From Hallella multisaccharivorax DSM 17128 (GTDB lineage: Bacteria > Bacteroidota > Bacteroidia > Bacteroidales > Bacteroidaceae), in contig NZ_GL945017.1 of assembly GCF_000218235.1 (NCBI RefSeq), positions 1,180,040 to 1,244,039 of the forward strand: DNA of 64,000 bases, written 5' to 3'. The notes beneath the pieces were generated by a model that ran no database searches, was not told the origin of the DNA, and was given only the letters and a program-made list of their open reading frames with translations. The translations under genes and the position numbers were made by a program. Numbering within the stretch: position 1 is the first letter of the stretch; each line of letters starts with the position of its first letter. Below are positions 8,668-17,580 of the stretch, in pieces.

Positions 8668-8842
8668 TTTATTAAAGTGAAAAGGTAAAAAGGTAAAAAA
8701 GTAAAAGACTTACGACGATGACTTTTAACCTTATTTACTTTTATTTGTTGTTATAATCTTGTAAGTTTTGTTGTCAGGACTAACCGTATTGGTTGAAAGG
8801 CAAGCTAAATAAAGTAGTTGACAATTGCCTTGTATCCTGTTC
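8668..8842 (-). other. A-rich spacer between gltB and gltD
   Basis: Next to the gltD start the plus strand has reiterated GGTAAAAA-type motifs, followed by a partly complementary CTTTTAACCTTATTTACTTTT. These could form a weak AT-rich hairpin in the gltBD message. No reading frame was found. Confidence 0.4.
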
Positions 8843-11800
8843 TTAGTAGTCCCGCTGTATGTCAGAAATCTTCTGTTGGAGCTTCTTAACCTGCTCTTCC
8901 TGCAATACGCGCTTATATTCGATGGGCACCACTTGAATGAAGTCTTCAATGTAGCGATTCCAGTCGTCGAGCATGGTGCGCGCGAGCTTGGAGCCTGTAT
9001 AGAGGTAGTGCTGACGGATAAGTTCATGGAGCTCTTTGCGGTAGGTGGTCTCCTCCACGAGGTTGATCTCCACCATGCCCATATTGCAATAGTAGTCGAA
9101 ATTGTGATCTTTGTCCCAAACGTAAGCGACACCTCCCGACATGCCGGCTGCGAAATTCCGTCCCGTCTTTCCTAAGACAACGACACGTCCGCCCGTCATG
9201 TATTCACAGCAGTGGTCGCCCGCACCTTCCACAACGGCAATGGCGCCGGAGTTTCTGACAGCAAAGCGCTCGCCAACTTTGCCGTTGACATAAAGTTCGC
9301 CGGTGGTGGCACCGTAGAGGCCGGTGTTTCCAGCGATGATATTGTCTTCAGCATTGAAGTTAGAGCGGATGGGCGGTAGAATACTGATACGGCCGCCGGA
9401 GAGACCTTTGGCAAAATAGTCATTGGTCTCGCCTTCTAACTTAAAGTTGACACCGCGGATGAGGAATGCACCGAAACTCTGTCCGGCAGACCCTTTGAAG
9501 CGTACATTGATGGTGTCGCCGGGCAGACCTTCTTCACCATACTTCTCGGCGACGATACCTGAGAGCATGGCTCCTACGGCCCGATTAGTGTTGTGGATAG
9601 CAAAGTCAAGGTTTACTTCTTCCTTATCTTGAATAGACTTTTGTGCACCGGCAATGATCTGTTGGTCAAGGAGGTTGGTGAGCTCATGATCTTGAGTCTT
9701 TGTGCAGTAAAGGCTTGTATCTCCCGTCTCTTTTCTCTCCATGCACGTGAAGTCAAGGCTATCCCATTTTGCTTTTACTTGTGGAAGGACGGGTGCCCAA
9801 ATCTTCGAGGTGTCACGTTTAATGAGCAGCTCGGTATGACCTACTATATCATTGAGAGTAGTGAATCCCATTTCGGCAAGGTACTCGCGGACATGCTGTG
9901 CCAGAAAGGTGAAGTAGTTGATGACGTAATGGTAGTCTCCGCGGAAATGCTTGCGCAATCGCTCGTCTTGTGTTGCCACGCCCATGGGGCAAGTGTTGGA
10001 GGAGCATTTGCGCATCATAACGCAACCGAGGGTAATAAGAGGTGCCGTGCCGAATCCAAACTCCTCAGCGCCAAGCAGTGCCATGATGATGACATCACGT
10101 GCTGACTTCATCTGTCCGTCAACTTGTAGCCGTGTAAGCGATCGCAGCCCATTCTTAACAAGCGTCTGTTGTGTCTCGGCCACGCCAATCTCAGGTGATA
10201 TTCCGGCGAAGCGCATGGATGAAGCAGGACTGGCCCCCGTACCACCTTCAGCACCGGAGATGACAACAAGGTCGGCTTTCGCTTTGACAACGCCGGCTGC
10301 AATGGTGCCCACGCCGCTTTCAGCGACGAGCTTGACGCTGATGGCAGCCTTGGGGTTTACGTTCTTCAGATCGAAGATAAGCTGTTTCAGATCTTCAATA
10401 GAATAGATGTCATGATGAGGCGGAGGCGAGATGAGTGAGATTCCAGGAATAGAGTTGCGGGTCTTGGCGATGATTTCGTTGACTTTGAAGCCTGGAAGCT
10501 GCCCACCCTCGCCGGGCTTAGCACCTTGTGCGACCTTAATTTGTATTTCTTCTGCGTTGACAAGGTATTCTGTTGTGACGCCGAAACGTCCCGATGCCAC
10601 CTGTTTGGTCTTTGAGGAAAGGCTGATGCCATCCACCTCCGTATGATAACGAGAGTTGTCTTCGCCACCCTCACCGGTGTTGGAGCGTGTACCCAAGGCA
10701 TTCATGGCAAGGCAAAGAGCCTCGTGAGCTTCAGCTGAGAGAGCGCCGAACGACATGGCACCAGTGACGAAATGCTTGACGATCTTTTCCACCGGCTCTA
10801 CTTTCTCAATGTCTATAGGGCTACGTTTCCAGTCAAGGAAGTCGCGGAGGAAGAGTGGTTCCGGTTTGTTGTCAACAAGATTCTCAAACTTTTTGAAGGT
10901 TTCGTAGTTGCCGGTACGAGTGGCCAATTGTAACGTCGCAATGGTTTCAGGGTTCCATGCATGCTTGATGCCATTGTAGCGCCAATGGAATTGTCCAAGG
11001 TTGGGCAGCGGAGACTCTACGTTGGAGTGCTCTTTCTTGATGGCTCGCTTGTGGTAGGCTTCAGCATCGCGGGCAATAGTGTCCAGGCCGATTCCGCCGA
11101 CGGTACTGGTCTCTGTGCCGAAATAGGTACGAAGTAATCCCTCGGATAGACCGATAGCCTCGAAAATCTGGGCGCCACGATAGGAGCGGATGGTAGAAAT
11201 GCCCATCTTTGCCATAATTTTCAACAGTCCTTTCTTGACTGCGTTGATGTAGTTGGCTTCAGCGGTAGCGTAGTTTTCTTGTATCTTCCTTTTTTTCACC
11301 AGGTCGTCGAGAATGGCATAGACCATGTATGGACAGAGGGCAGAAGCTCCGTATCCGAGTAATAATGCGGCATGCATCACCTCACGAATCTCACCACTCT
11401 CAACGATCAGAGCAGTCTGTACGCGTTTTCCTACATTGATAAGGTAATGGTGAACGGCACTGACAGCAAGGAGTGACGGTATGGCCACATGGTCATTGTC
11501 GACGTCACGGTCGGAAAGAATGATATAGTTAAACCCATCATCGACACTTTGCTCAGCGTCGTGGCAGAGCTTGTCAATGGCCTCACGCAGCGCTTCACCC
11601 GGATGTTCCGCATCTGCAGCGGCAGGCTTGAAAGTAATACTTAGCTTGCGTGTATTGAAACCTTTGTAGCGGATATTTTGTAGAATGTCGAGCTGGCTGT
11701 TTGTCAGGATAGGGTGAGGCAAGCGTACCATTTTGCAGTTGGTCTCGTTGGGATTGAGAATACCTGTCCCTACACGTCCAATATACTCTGCCAAGCTCAT

Positions 11801-13366
11801 GACGAGCTGCTCACGAATGGAGTCAATGGCCGGGTTGGTGACTTGAGCAAACTGCTGGCGGAAATAGTTGAAGAAGATTTGCGGCTGGTCAGAGAGTACT
11901 GCCAAAGGAGTGTCGTTGCCCATTGATGCCGTTGGCTCCTGTCCTTTGATAGCCATCGGAATCAGTGTGTCGCTGATGTCTTCCTCGCCGAATCCGAATC
12001 CCATTTCTTTCGCTTCAAGGTCCTCTACGGCGTTGCTAACCTTGCGTCCGGTGTGGATCTTCTCCAACTGAATGCGGTTGGTGTTGAGCCATTGATGATA
12101 AGGATGCTCATGTGCCAGCTGGTCCTTGATCTCTCCATCGTAGTAGATTTTGCCTTCTTTAGTGTCGATCAGCAGTATCTTTCCAGGCTGGAGCCTTCCC
12201 TTTTCGGCAATTACAGTGGGATCGAAGTCCATGACGCCAACCTCTGAAGCCACGACCATTGTGCCAGTCTTCGTGATGGTGTATCGCGCTGGTCGCAGAC
12301 CGTTGCGGTCGAGCATGCCACCGGCAAAGCGACCGTCAGAGAAGAGTAGGGCTGCAGGACCGTCCCATGGCTCCATGAGGATGGAATGGTATTCATAGAA
12401 TGCCTTGATGTCCTCAGAGATGGGATTCTTGTCGTTGAAACTCTCCGGCACCATGATGCTCAGGGCTTTTGGCAGTGACATGCCATTCATGACAAAGAAT
12501 TCGAACACATTGTCCAAGCTTGCTGAGTCGCTCATGTTGGGTTGGATGATGGGCGAGATGTCGTGAATGTCGCCCAAGGCCTCCGATGAGAGGACGGCTT
12601 CACGTGCTTTCATCCAAGAGCGGTTGCCACGAATGGTGTTGATTTCACCATTATGCGCCAACAAGCGGAAAGGCTGTGCCAGCGACCATGTGGGGAACGT
12701 GTTTGTAGAGAAGCGGCTGTGTACCAAGGCAAGCCCGCTTGTGAAGTAACTGTTGGTGAGGTCGGGGTAGTATTGGCGAAGCTGCAGACTTGACAGCATG
12801 CCCTTATATACAATGTTCTTACTTGACAGTGAGCAAATGTAGAAGTCCTTGTCTTGTATGCGGCGCTCGATTCTCTTTCTGATGAGATAAAGCATGCGAT
12901 CGAAGATGGGCACTTTGTCATCGGGCACCCCCGTAATAAATACTTGCTTGATAGCCGGTTCTGACTCTGCGGCTGCCTCGCCAAGGCAGTCGGGATTCGT
13001 CGGGACTGTGCGCAGGTGCATCAACTGCAGTCCCTCGCGCTCTATCTCCTCGATCATAATAGAGAGTATCTCCTGCTGCCGCTTCTCATCTTTAGGCAGG
13101 AATATGAGTCCGGTGCCGTATTTTCCCTTCTCAGGAACAGGGATACCTTGTAAAAGAATAAACTCATGGGGAATTTGCAGCAGGATGCCGGCACCATCAC
13201 CAGTCTTGCCATCGGCACCCTCGGCACCGCGGTGACGCAGGTTCTCTAAGACCTTGAGGGCATCGTCTACCAGCTGGTGACTTTTACCACCATGGATGTT
13301 CACTACCATTCCTACGCCACAAGCGTCATGTTCGTAGGAACTGTTGTACAGCCCATTTGTTTGCAT
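8843..13366 (-). CDS. gltB: Glutamate synthase large subunit
   Basis: GltB hydrolyses glutamine and transfers the ammonia to 2-oxoglutarate. A short propeptide precedes Cys16 (YEHDACGVG), which after processing becomes the N-terminal nucleophile of the class II glutamine amidotransferase domain (about 16-430). The central domain and the FMN-binding synthase barrel follow, with GAEGGTGASP and the 3Fe-4S cysteines in CVMMRKCSSNTC. The C-terminal part is the right-handed GXGXG beta-helix domain (GGRISILPP, GNTGLYGATTG). At 1507 residues it is full length. The TAATTTTG box 39 bases upstream probably drives both glt genes. Confidence 0.97.
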   Translation of the reverse strand: MQTNGLYNSSYEHDACGVGMVVNIHGGKSHQLVDDALKVLENLRHRGAEGADGKTGDGAGILLQIPHEFILLQGIPVPEKGKYGTGLIFLPKDEKRQQEILSIMIEEIEREGLQLMHLRTVPTNPDCLGEAAAESEPAIKQVFITGVPDDKVPIFDRMLYLIRKRIERRIQDKDFYICSLSSKNIVYKGMLSSLQLRQYYPDLTNSYFTSGLALVHSRFSTNTFPTWSLAQPFRLLAHNGEINTIRGNRSWMKAREAVLSSEALGDIHDISPIIQPNMSDSASLDNVFEFFVMNGMSLPKALSIMVPESFNDKNPISEDIKAFYEYHSILMEPWDGPAALLFSDGRFAGGMLDRNGLRPARYTITKTGTMVVASEVGVMDFDPTVIAEKGRLQPGKILLIDTKEGKIYYDGEIKDQLAHEHPYHQWLNTNRIQLEKIHTGRKVSNAVEDLEAKEMGFGFGEEDISDTLIPMAIKGQEPTASMGNDTPLAVLSDQPQIFFNYFRQQFAQVTNPAIDSIREQLVMSLAEYIGRVGTGILNPNETNCKMVRLPHPILTNSQLDILQNIRYKGFNTRKLSITFKPAAADAEHPGEALREAIDKLCHDAEQSVDDGFNYIILSDRDVDNDHVAIPSLLAVSAVHHYLINVGKRVQTALIVESGEIREVMHAALLLGYGASALCPYMVYAILDDLVKKRKIQENYATAEANYINAVKKGLLKIMAKMGISTIRSYRGAQIFEAIGLSEGLLRTYFGTETSTVGGIGLDTIARDAEAYHKRAIKKEHSNVESPLPNLGQFHWRYNGIKHAWNPETIATLQLATRTGNYETFKKFENLVDNKPEPLFLRDFLDWKRSPIDIEKVEPVEKIVKHFVTGAMSFGALSAEAHEALCLAMNALGTRSNTGEGGEDNSRYHTEVDGISLSSKTKQVASGRFGVTTEYLVNAEEIQIKVAQGAKPGEGGQLPGFKVNEIIAKTRNSIPGISLISPPPHHDIYSIEDLKQLIFDLKNVNPKAAISVKLVAESGVGTIAAGVVKAKADLVVISGAEGGTGASPASSMRFAGISPEIGVAETQQTLVKNGLRSLTRLQVDGQMKSARDVIIMALLGAEEFGFGTAPLITLGCVMMRKCSSNTCPMGVATQDERLRKHFRGDYHYVINYFTFLAQHVREYLAEMGFTTLNDIVGHTELLIKRDTSKIWAPVLPQVKAKWDSLDFTCMERKETGDTSLYCTKTQDHELTNLLDQQIIAGAQKSIQDKEEVNLDFAIHNTNRAVGAMLSGIVAEKYGEEGLPGDTINVRFKGSAGQSFGAFLIRGVNFKLEGETNDYFAKGLSGGRISILPPIRSNFNAEDNIIAGNTGLYGATTGELYVNGKVGERFAVRNSGAIAVVEGAGDHCCEYMTGGRVVVLGKTGRNFAAGMSGGVAYVWDKDHNFDYYCNMGMVEINLVEETTYRKELHELIRQHYLYTGSKLARTMLDDWNRYIEDFIQVVPIEYKRVLQEEQVKKLQQKISDIQRDY

Positions 13367-13404
13367 TTGCTATTGTTTTTGTATTTTACCTATCAATTCG
13401 TTTG

Positions 13405-13412
13405 CAAAATTA
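13405..13412 (-). promoter_or_regulatory. Promoter -7 box for gltB-gltD
   Basis: TAATTTTG on the minus strand, 39 bases upstream of the gltB ATG, matches TAnnTTTG. Confidence 0.55.
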
Positions 13413-13574
13413 AGCAAATATACACTAAATGTAAAATAATACCGCTATTTTATTTACCCCTTATCCATATTTTAACACTTCAGTGATAATTTGAAAGTGA
13501 ATCTATGTAGAAAATAGTGGTATGAAAGCTGTTAATTGGTGTTCTTCTATCGATTTGTTATTTATGGCCGGTTA

Positions 13575-14150
13575 TTAGAACACTTTGCCTGATATGATAT
13601 TGGTGAACGTCGTGAAAAGAATCTTACAGTCCATCCACAGGGAATGATGATGCAGATAATGAAGGTCGAAATTGAGACGGCAGAGCATTTTCTCCATCGT
13701 ATCGGCATATCCATTTTTCAATGTGGCATAGCTTGTCACTCCGGGACGCAGCTGGTAAAGTTCTGAATACCTTGCATCGTATTGGCTGATTTTGTCTATA
13801 TAATATCTTCGTTCTGGTCTCGGCCCGACAAACGCCATGTCACCTTTCAATACATTCCACAGTTGTGGCAATTCATCAAGATGGTGCTTTCGCAGCATTG
13901 CGCCAATCCTTGTTAATCTTGGGTCGTTGGGCCTTTCCACTAATTGGGGGATGCCACCATCTTCCGCATCATTCTTCATGGTCCGGAATTTATAGATTTG
14001 AAAGGGGTTCCCATAACGGCCTATACGCTCCTGACGGTAGATGACAGGCAGACCGTCCTCCCTACGGATGGCAAAGGCGCATAGAGCCATCAGCGGGGAA
14101 AACAAGACAAGGCTGAAGAGAGCCAATATGAAGTCGGCGACGCGTTTCAT
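13575..14150 (-). CDS. Sugar transferase (bacterial priming glycosyltransferase)
   Basis: The enzyme probably transfers a sugar-1-phosphate from a nucleotide sugar to undecaprenyl phosphate or acts on a related lipid-linked intermediate, beginning a surface polysaccharide or glycoprotein glycan. One N-terminal hydrophobic helix (about residues 5-27) is followed by the family signatures YRQERIGRYGNPFQIYKFRTM, DELPQLWNVLKGDMAFVGPRPE and a C-terminal RPGVTSYA. At 191 residues it is the short, PglC-like form lacking the extra membrane domain of WbaP. Its start overlaps the stop of the upstream GT4 gene in an ATGA, so the two are translationally coupled. Confidence 0.88.
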   Translation of the reverse strand: MKRVADFILALFSLVLFSPLMALCAFAIRREDGLPVIYRQERIGRYGNPFQIYKFRTMKNDAEDGGIPQLVERPNDPRLTRIGAMLRKHHLDELPQLWNVLKGDMAFVGPRPERRYYIDKISQYDARYSELYQLRPGVTSYATLKNGYADTMEKMLCRLNFDLHYLHHHSLWMDCKILFTTFTNIISGKVF

Positions 14151-15256
14151 GCTGTTTGCTGTGGGTTGGCGGCGTCAGCCTTTCTGTGGGAGGTGGCAAG
14201 GTTGATCACGGTGTTGAACACAGCGTACATGGAGATGTCGACTAATAAGGTGATGGTGGGGTCAACCATATCTGTCAGGATAACATTCGTGGCTATGAAG
14301 AGGAGTTGGAGAGCAATGAGGCAGACGAGGGCCTGATGCTGGCTCAATCCGCATGCAATGAGTTTGTGGTGGATATGCTTCTTGTCGGGACTGAATGGAG
14401 AGCGCCCCTGGAGAATACGAAAGAAAAATACACGCACTACATCAAGACAGGGTAAGGCCAACAATGTCCATGCCAACACCATCCGGTCGGGGTTATAAGG
14501 CATTCGTGGCGTGTTCATGGAGAGCTTGACGGCAAGGAAACCAAGAATGAACCCTAAGCTGAGACTACCAGAATCGCCCATAAAAATCTTATGCTGTTTT
14601 GCTACGCTGCCGAAGATATTGAAGTAAAGATAAGAGATCAGTACTCCGGCCAATGCGGCAATCATCACGCAGTAAAAAGTAAGATGTTCGATATGGAAAC
14701 AGATCAAGTAGCCAGTCAGGGCTATGCAGGAAAGTGAGCCGGACAGTCCGTCAATGCCATCAATAAGGTTGATGGCATTGCAGCAAAATACGAGTACCAG
14801 CACCGTGAGAGGCGCACCTGCCGAGTAGGGGATGGTGTAAATACCGAACAGCCCATAAAGATTGTTGATGTAGAGGTTGGACGCTGGAATTAATATTATG
14901 GCAAGTGTCTCAATGACGAACTTGGTGGTAGCGTTGAGCCCAATCAGATCATCAACAAATCCTGTAAAGTAAATGACAAATAGTGCAATGCAGAAATAGA
15001 CAGACCATAGACTGATGTGGATTTCCCTATTACTTCCTGAGTTTATCAAGAACAGCACAAAGACGAAAACGAGCAGCATCACCGGTACAAAAGAAATGCC
15101 ACCAAGCCTTGGTGTGGGGTTATGATGTAGCTTCCTGCTATTGGGAAAATCGTATAGATTCTTTTTCAGGCAGAACTTGATGATGAGCGGTATAGCGATA
15201 AAACCGCATATCATGCTGATTAGCATAGTTCCTACATAATACAGAATTTCCTGCAT
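14147..15256 (-). CDS. GT4-family polyprenyl-phosphate sugar-1-phosphate transferase (WecA/MraY type)
   Basis: This multi-pass membrane enzyme attaches a HexNAc-1-phosphate to the lipid carrier at the cytoplasmic face. About ten hydrophobic segments are visible. Family motifs include DDLIGLNATTKF, NAINLIDGIDGLSG, FMGDSGSLSLGF and the HIHHKLI loop. At 369 residues it is slightly longer than Escherichia coli WecA because of a hydrophobic C-terminal extension. It is followed by the overlapping sugar transferase gene, so both probably serve one glycan pathway. The acceptor sugar cannot be read from sequence alone, and MraY itself is unlikely because no mur genes surround it. Confidence 0.87.
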   Translation of the reverse strand: MQEILYYVGTMLISMICGFIAIPLIIKFCLKKNLYDFPNSRKLHHNPTPRLGGISFVPVMLLVFVFVLFLINSGSNREIHISLWSVYFCIALFVIYFTGFVDDLIGLNATTKFVIETLAIILIPASNLYINNLYGLFGIYTIPYSAGAPLTVLVLVFCCNAINLIDGIDGLSGSLSCIALTGYLICFHIEHLTFYCVMIAALAGVLISYLYFNIFGSVAKQHKIFMGDSGSLSLGFILGFLAVKLSMNTPRMPYNPDRMVLAWTLLALPCLDVVRVFFFRILQGRSPFSPDKKHIHHKLIACGLSQHQALVCLIALQLLFIATNVILTDMVDPTITLLVDISMYAVFNTVINLATSHRKADAANPQQTA

Positions 15257-15487
15257 GACTCTTCATTCACTTTATTATTAAAATGCAATAAGTCGCTGAA
15301 TATTGCACTGGCGGGGGAGTTTTTTTTCGATTGCTTAAGGATCTGTTTATTCGATGAGTGAACAGAAGTCTGTATGCTGGAAAGCTGACAGGCTTAAAGC
15401 AGGCTGGCACAATGCTAAAAAAAGCCGTCCGGTACACGACCGGACGGCTCCACATATCTTTTTTTAATAGATGTGTAAGCAGTGGCA
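15257..15487. other. Intergenic region between gapA and the GT4 gene
   Basis: The region holds the gapA terminator and about 150 bases upstream of the GT4 gene, with an oligo-T run at 15321-15328 on the plus strand. No reading frame or RNA gene is apparent. Confidence 0.5.
15423..15449 (-). terminator. Intrinsic terminator of gapA
   Basis: AGCCGTCCGGT and its exact complement form an 11-bp stem with a five-base loop, followed on the minus strand by seven T. It lies 38 bases after the gapA stop. Confidence 0.88.
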
Positions 15488-16525
15488 TTACTTCAGCTCA
15501 GCGAAGAACTTGATAGTACGGACCATCTGAGAAGTGTAAGAGTTCTCATTGTCGTACCAGCTGACTACCTGCACCTCGTAAGTATCGTCGTCTACCTTGA
15601 CAACCATTGTCTGAGTAGCGTCGAAGAGAGAACCGTAGCGCATGCCGAGGATATCAGAAGAAACGATTTCCTCTTCGTTGTAACCGAAGCTCTCGTTAGC
15701 CTCAGCCTTCATGGCAGCGTTGACACTCTCAACAGTGACGTTCTTACCCTTAACGATAGCGTAGAGCAGGGTGGTAGAACCGTCTGGCACAGGCACGCGT
15801 TGTGCGGCACCGATGAGCTTACCGTTCAGCTCAGGAAGAACGAGACCGATGGCCTTGGCAGCACCGGAAGAAGCAGGAGTGATGTTGCAAGCACCTGCAC
15901 GGCTGCGACGAAGGTTGCCCTTGCGCTGAGGACCGTCGAGAATCATCTGGTCGCCTGTGTAAGCGTGGATGGTCTGCATGATACCAGCCTGGATGGGATA
16001 CTTGTCGTTCAGAGCCTTAGCCATAGGAGCAAGGCAGTTGGTTGTGCAGGAAGCGGCGGAGATAATCTGGTCGTCCTTTGTCAGCGTATCGTTGTTAACG
16101 TTGAAGACGATGGTCTTCAGGTCGTTACCTGCGGGAGCAGAGATGACAACTTTCTTGGCACCGGCCTTCAGGTGAGCAGAAGCCTTTTCCTTGGATGTGT
16201 AGAAGCCTGTGCACTCGAGGACAACATCCACGTTGTTGGCAGCCCAAGGGCAGTTGGCAGCATCCTTCTCGGCAGAGATCTTGATCTCTTTGCCATCGAC
16301 GATGATAGAGTTCTCTGTGGCCTCTACAGTGTGCTTCTTCTCGCCACCGATGATGCCTTGATATCCACCGTGTGTGGTGTCATACTTCAGGAGCTGAGCC
16401 AGCATCTTCGGGCTGGTCAGGTCGTTGATAGCAACGACTTCATAGCCAGGAGCTGCGAACATCTGGCGGAAAGCAAGACGGCCGATACGACCGAAACCAT
16501 TGATAGCTACTTTTACGTTTGCCAT
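15488..16525 (-). CDS. gapA: Glyceraldehyde-3-phosphate dehydrogenase, type I
   Basis: The enzyme oxidises glyceraldehyde 3-phosphate to 1,3-bisphosphoglycerate with NAD+ in glycolysis. The NAD-binding fold begins with [16 protein letters not shown], and Asp35 in AINDLT points to NAD preference. The catalytic cysteine is Cys160 in [13 protein letters not shown], and the C-terminal part carries [15 protein letters not shown]. At 345 residues it is slightly longer than average because of a short acidic insertion near residues 85-95. Its coding strand is strongly codon-biased, which explains the long antisense frame that mirrors it. Confidence 0.97.
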   Translation of the reverse strand: MANVKVAINGFGRIGRLAFRQMFAAPGYEVVAINDLTSPKMLAQLLKYDTTHGGYQGIIGGEKKHTVEATENSIIVDGKEIKISAEKDAANCPWAANNVDVVLECTGFYTSKEKASAHLKAGAKKVVISAPAGNDLKTIVFNVNNDTLTKDDQIISAASCTTNCLAPMAKALNDKYPIQAGIMQTIHAYTGDQMILDGPQRKGNLRRSRAGACNITPASSGAAKAIGLVLPELNGKLIGAAQRVPVPDGSTTLLYAIVKGKNVTVESVNAAMKAEANESFGYNEEEIVSSDILGMRYGSLFDATQTMVVKVDDDTYEVQVVSWYDNENSYTSQMVRTIKFFAELK

Positions 16526-16589
16526 TTTACTTATTGTTTATAAAGGGTTATAAAATATATTCGTATGAACTTTTCTTCTCTTCCGGTTG

Positions 16590-16597
16590 CAAAGATA
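16590..16597 (-). promoter_or_regulatory. Promoter -7 box for gapA
   Basis: TATCTTTG on the minus strand, about 65 bases upstream of the gapA ATG. Confidence 0.55.
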
Positions 16598-16609
16598 CAA
16601 TATATTTTC

Positions 16610-16617
16610 TAATTTTG
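16610..16617 (+). promoter_or_regulatory. Possible promoter -7 box for mscL
   Basis: TAATTTTG on the plus strand lies only 12 bases from the oppositely oriented gapA box. The arrangement suggests a divergent promoter pair. The leader to the mscL ATG would be about 135 bases. Confidence 0.4.
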
Positions 16618-16757
16618 CAGTTGGTATGAGTATTAAATAATATAAAAAAACAGATTACCTGCCCATAAGTGTGCTTTGCTGGCGATGGTGGGTTCGTGTG
16701 TGCAATATCTACTTTGCAATTGGGTGTGTAAGCATTACATTAATCAATATAATATCT

Positions 16758-17174
16758 ATGAGTAAATTTTTAGAGGATTTCAAGGCGTTTGCCGTGAAAG
16801 GCAATGCTGTTGACATGGCTGTCGGTGTGATCATCGGCGGTGCTTTCGGGAAAATTGTAAGCAGTATCGTAGACGACATCATCATGCCACCCATCGGTTG
16901 GCTCATCGGTGGCGTGAATTTCTCTGATCTTAAGGTTACGCTGCCGGCAGTTGATATTCCGGGTGTGGAGAAGATGACTGCGGCCACCATCAACTACGGA
17001 AACTTCATCCAGACGCTGATTGATTTTATCATCATTGCTTTCTGTGTCTTTCTGTTGGTCAAGGCCATCGGCAAGTTGTCGCGCAAAAAGGAGGAAGCTC
17101 CTGCTGCTCCACCCGCGCCCTCTAGGGAGGAGGTGCTGCTCACTGAGATACGCGATCTGCTGAAAGAAAAATAA
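16758..17174 (+). CDS. mscL: Large-conductance mechanosensitive channel
   Basis: MscL opens a wide pore when membrane tension rises and so protects the cell against osmotic downshock. The N-terminal amphipathic helix ([22 protein letters not shown]) leads into TM1 ([17 protein letters not shown]). A periplasmic loop and TM2 ([22 protein letters not shown]) follow, then a cytoplasmic helix ([12 protein letters not shown]). I chose the ATG at 16758 because the conserved family N-terminus begins there; an upstream in-frame start would add 29 residues unlike MscL. Length is 138 residues. Confidence 0.95.
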   Translation: MSKFLEDFKAFAVKGNAVDMAVGVIIGGAFGKIVSSIVDDIIMPPIGWLIGGVNFSDLKVTLPAVDIPGVEKMTAATINYGNFIQTLIDFIIIAFCVFLLVKAIGKLSRKKEEAPAAPPAPSREEVLLTEIRDLLKEK

Positions 17175-17222
17175 TAATAAATGATGGATAGTGGTTTCAT
17201 CAATGCTATCCCATAATGTCCC

Positions 17223-17372
17223 GGCATCGCGTCAACGGTGTAAAGGCATCGCGTCAACGGTGTAAAGGCATCGCGTCAACGGTGTAAAGGCATCGCGTCA
17301 ACGGTGTAAAGGCATCGCGTCAACAGTGTAAAGGCAATGCGTTAACGGTGTAATGGCATTGCGTAGATAATG
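17223..17372 (+). repeat. 22-bp tandem repeat array, locus B
   Basis: One partial and about six further 22-bp units run from 17223, with unit boundaries at 17242, 17264, 17286, 17308, 17330 and 17352. The first four share GGCATCGCGTCAACGGTGT with no change. The last ones decay towards GGCAATGCGTTAACGGTGT, the sequence closest to locus A. The array fills the space between the convergent mscL gene and the guaA operon, just beside their shared terminator. Confidence 0.9.
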
Positions 17373-17416
17373 AAAAATAGGGAAAGACAGAGTTTTGTTT
17401 GTCTTTCCCTATTTTT
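17373..17416. terminator. Bidirectional terminator between mscL and the guaA operon
   Basis: A perfect 17-bp stem (AAAAATAGGGAAAGACA and its complement) with a ten-base loop, ending in T on both strands. It lies 8 bases beyond the stop of the small guaA-linked gene and serves that operon, and possibly mscL from the other side. Confidence 0.88.
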
Positions 17417-17424
17417 GAAAGGGA

Positions 17425-17577
17425 TTATTTGCGGATATAGTCTTTTGATACCAGATCGTAATAGAGCGATTCCAGTTCGCCGAGAGTGAGCTTCTCTATG
17501 CTGTGCTCAATGGTGCGGATCAGCTCATCGCGTCGGGCGGCATTGTCGCTGTCGAAGGAAGTGAAGACTTTGTTCAT
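17425..17577 (-). CDS. Small acidic protein of unknown function downstream of guaA
   Basis: A 50-codon frame starts MNKVFTSFDSDNAARRDEL and ends LVSKDYIRK. It begins three bases after the guaA stop codon and is followed directly by a strong terminator, so it is the last gene of that operon. The protein has no signal peptide or membrane segment and is predicted to be largely helical (ELIRTIEHSIEKLTLGELESLYYDLVSK). I do not recognise its family. Reading-frame position, spacing and the terminator just behind it support a real gene. It could be a regulator or partner of GMP synthetase, but nothing in the sequence proves that. Confidence 0.7.
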   Translation of the reverse strand: MNKVFTSFDSDNAARRDELIRTIEHSIEKLTLGELESLYYDLVSKDYIRK

Positions 17578-17580
17578 GGC

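Noticed and set aside
15482..16543. 353-codon open frame on the plus strand opposite gapA
   Set aside because: It mirrors a highly conserved, codon-biased gene. The minus-strand product is clearly GapA with its active site, and the plus-strand product has no recognisable motif.
16671..16757. Upstream start for mscL
   Set aside because: The added residues are rich in Trp and Cys and unlike any MscL. Family similarity begins exactly at the ATG at 16758.
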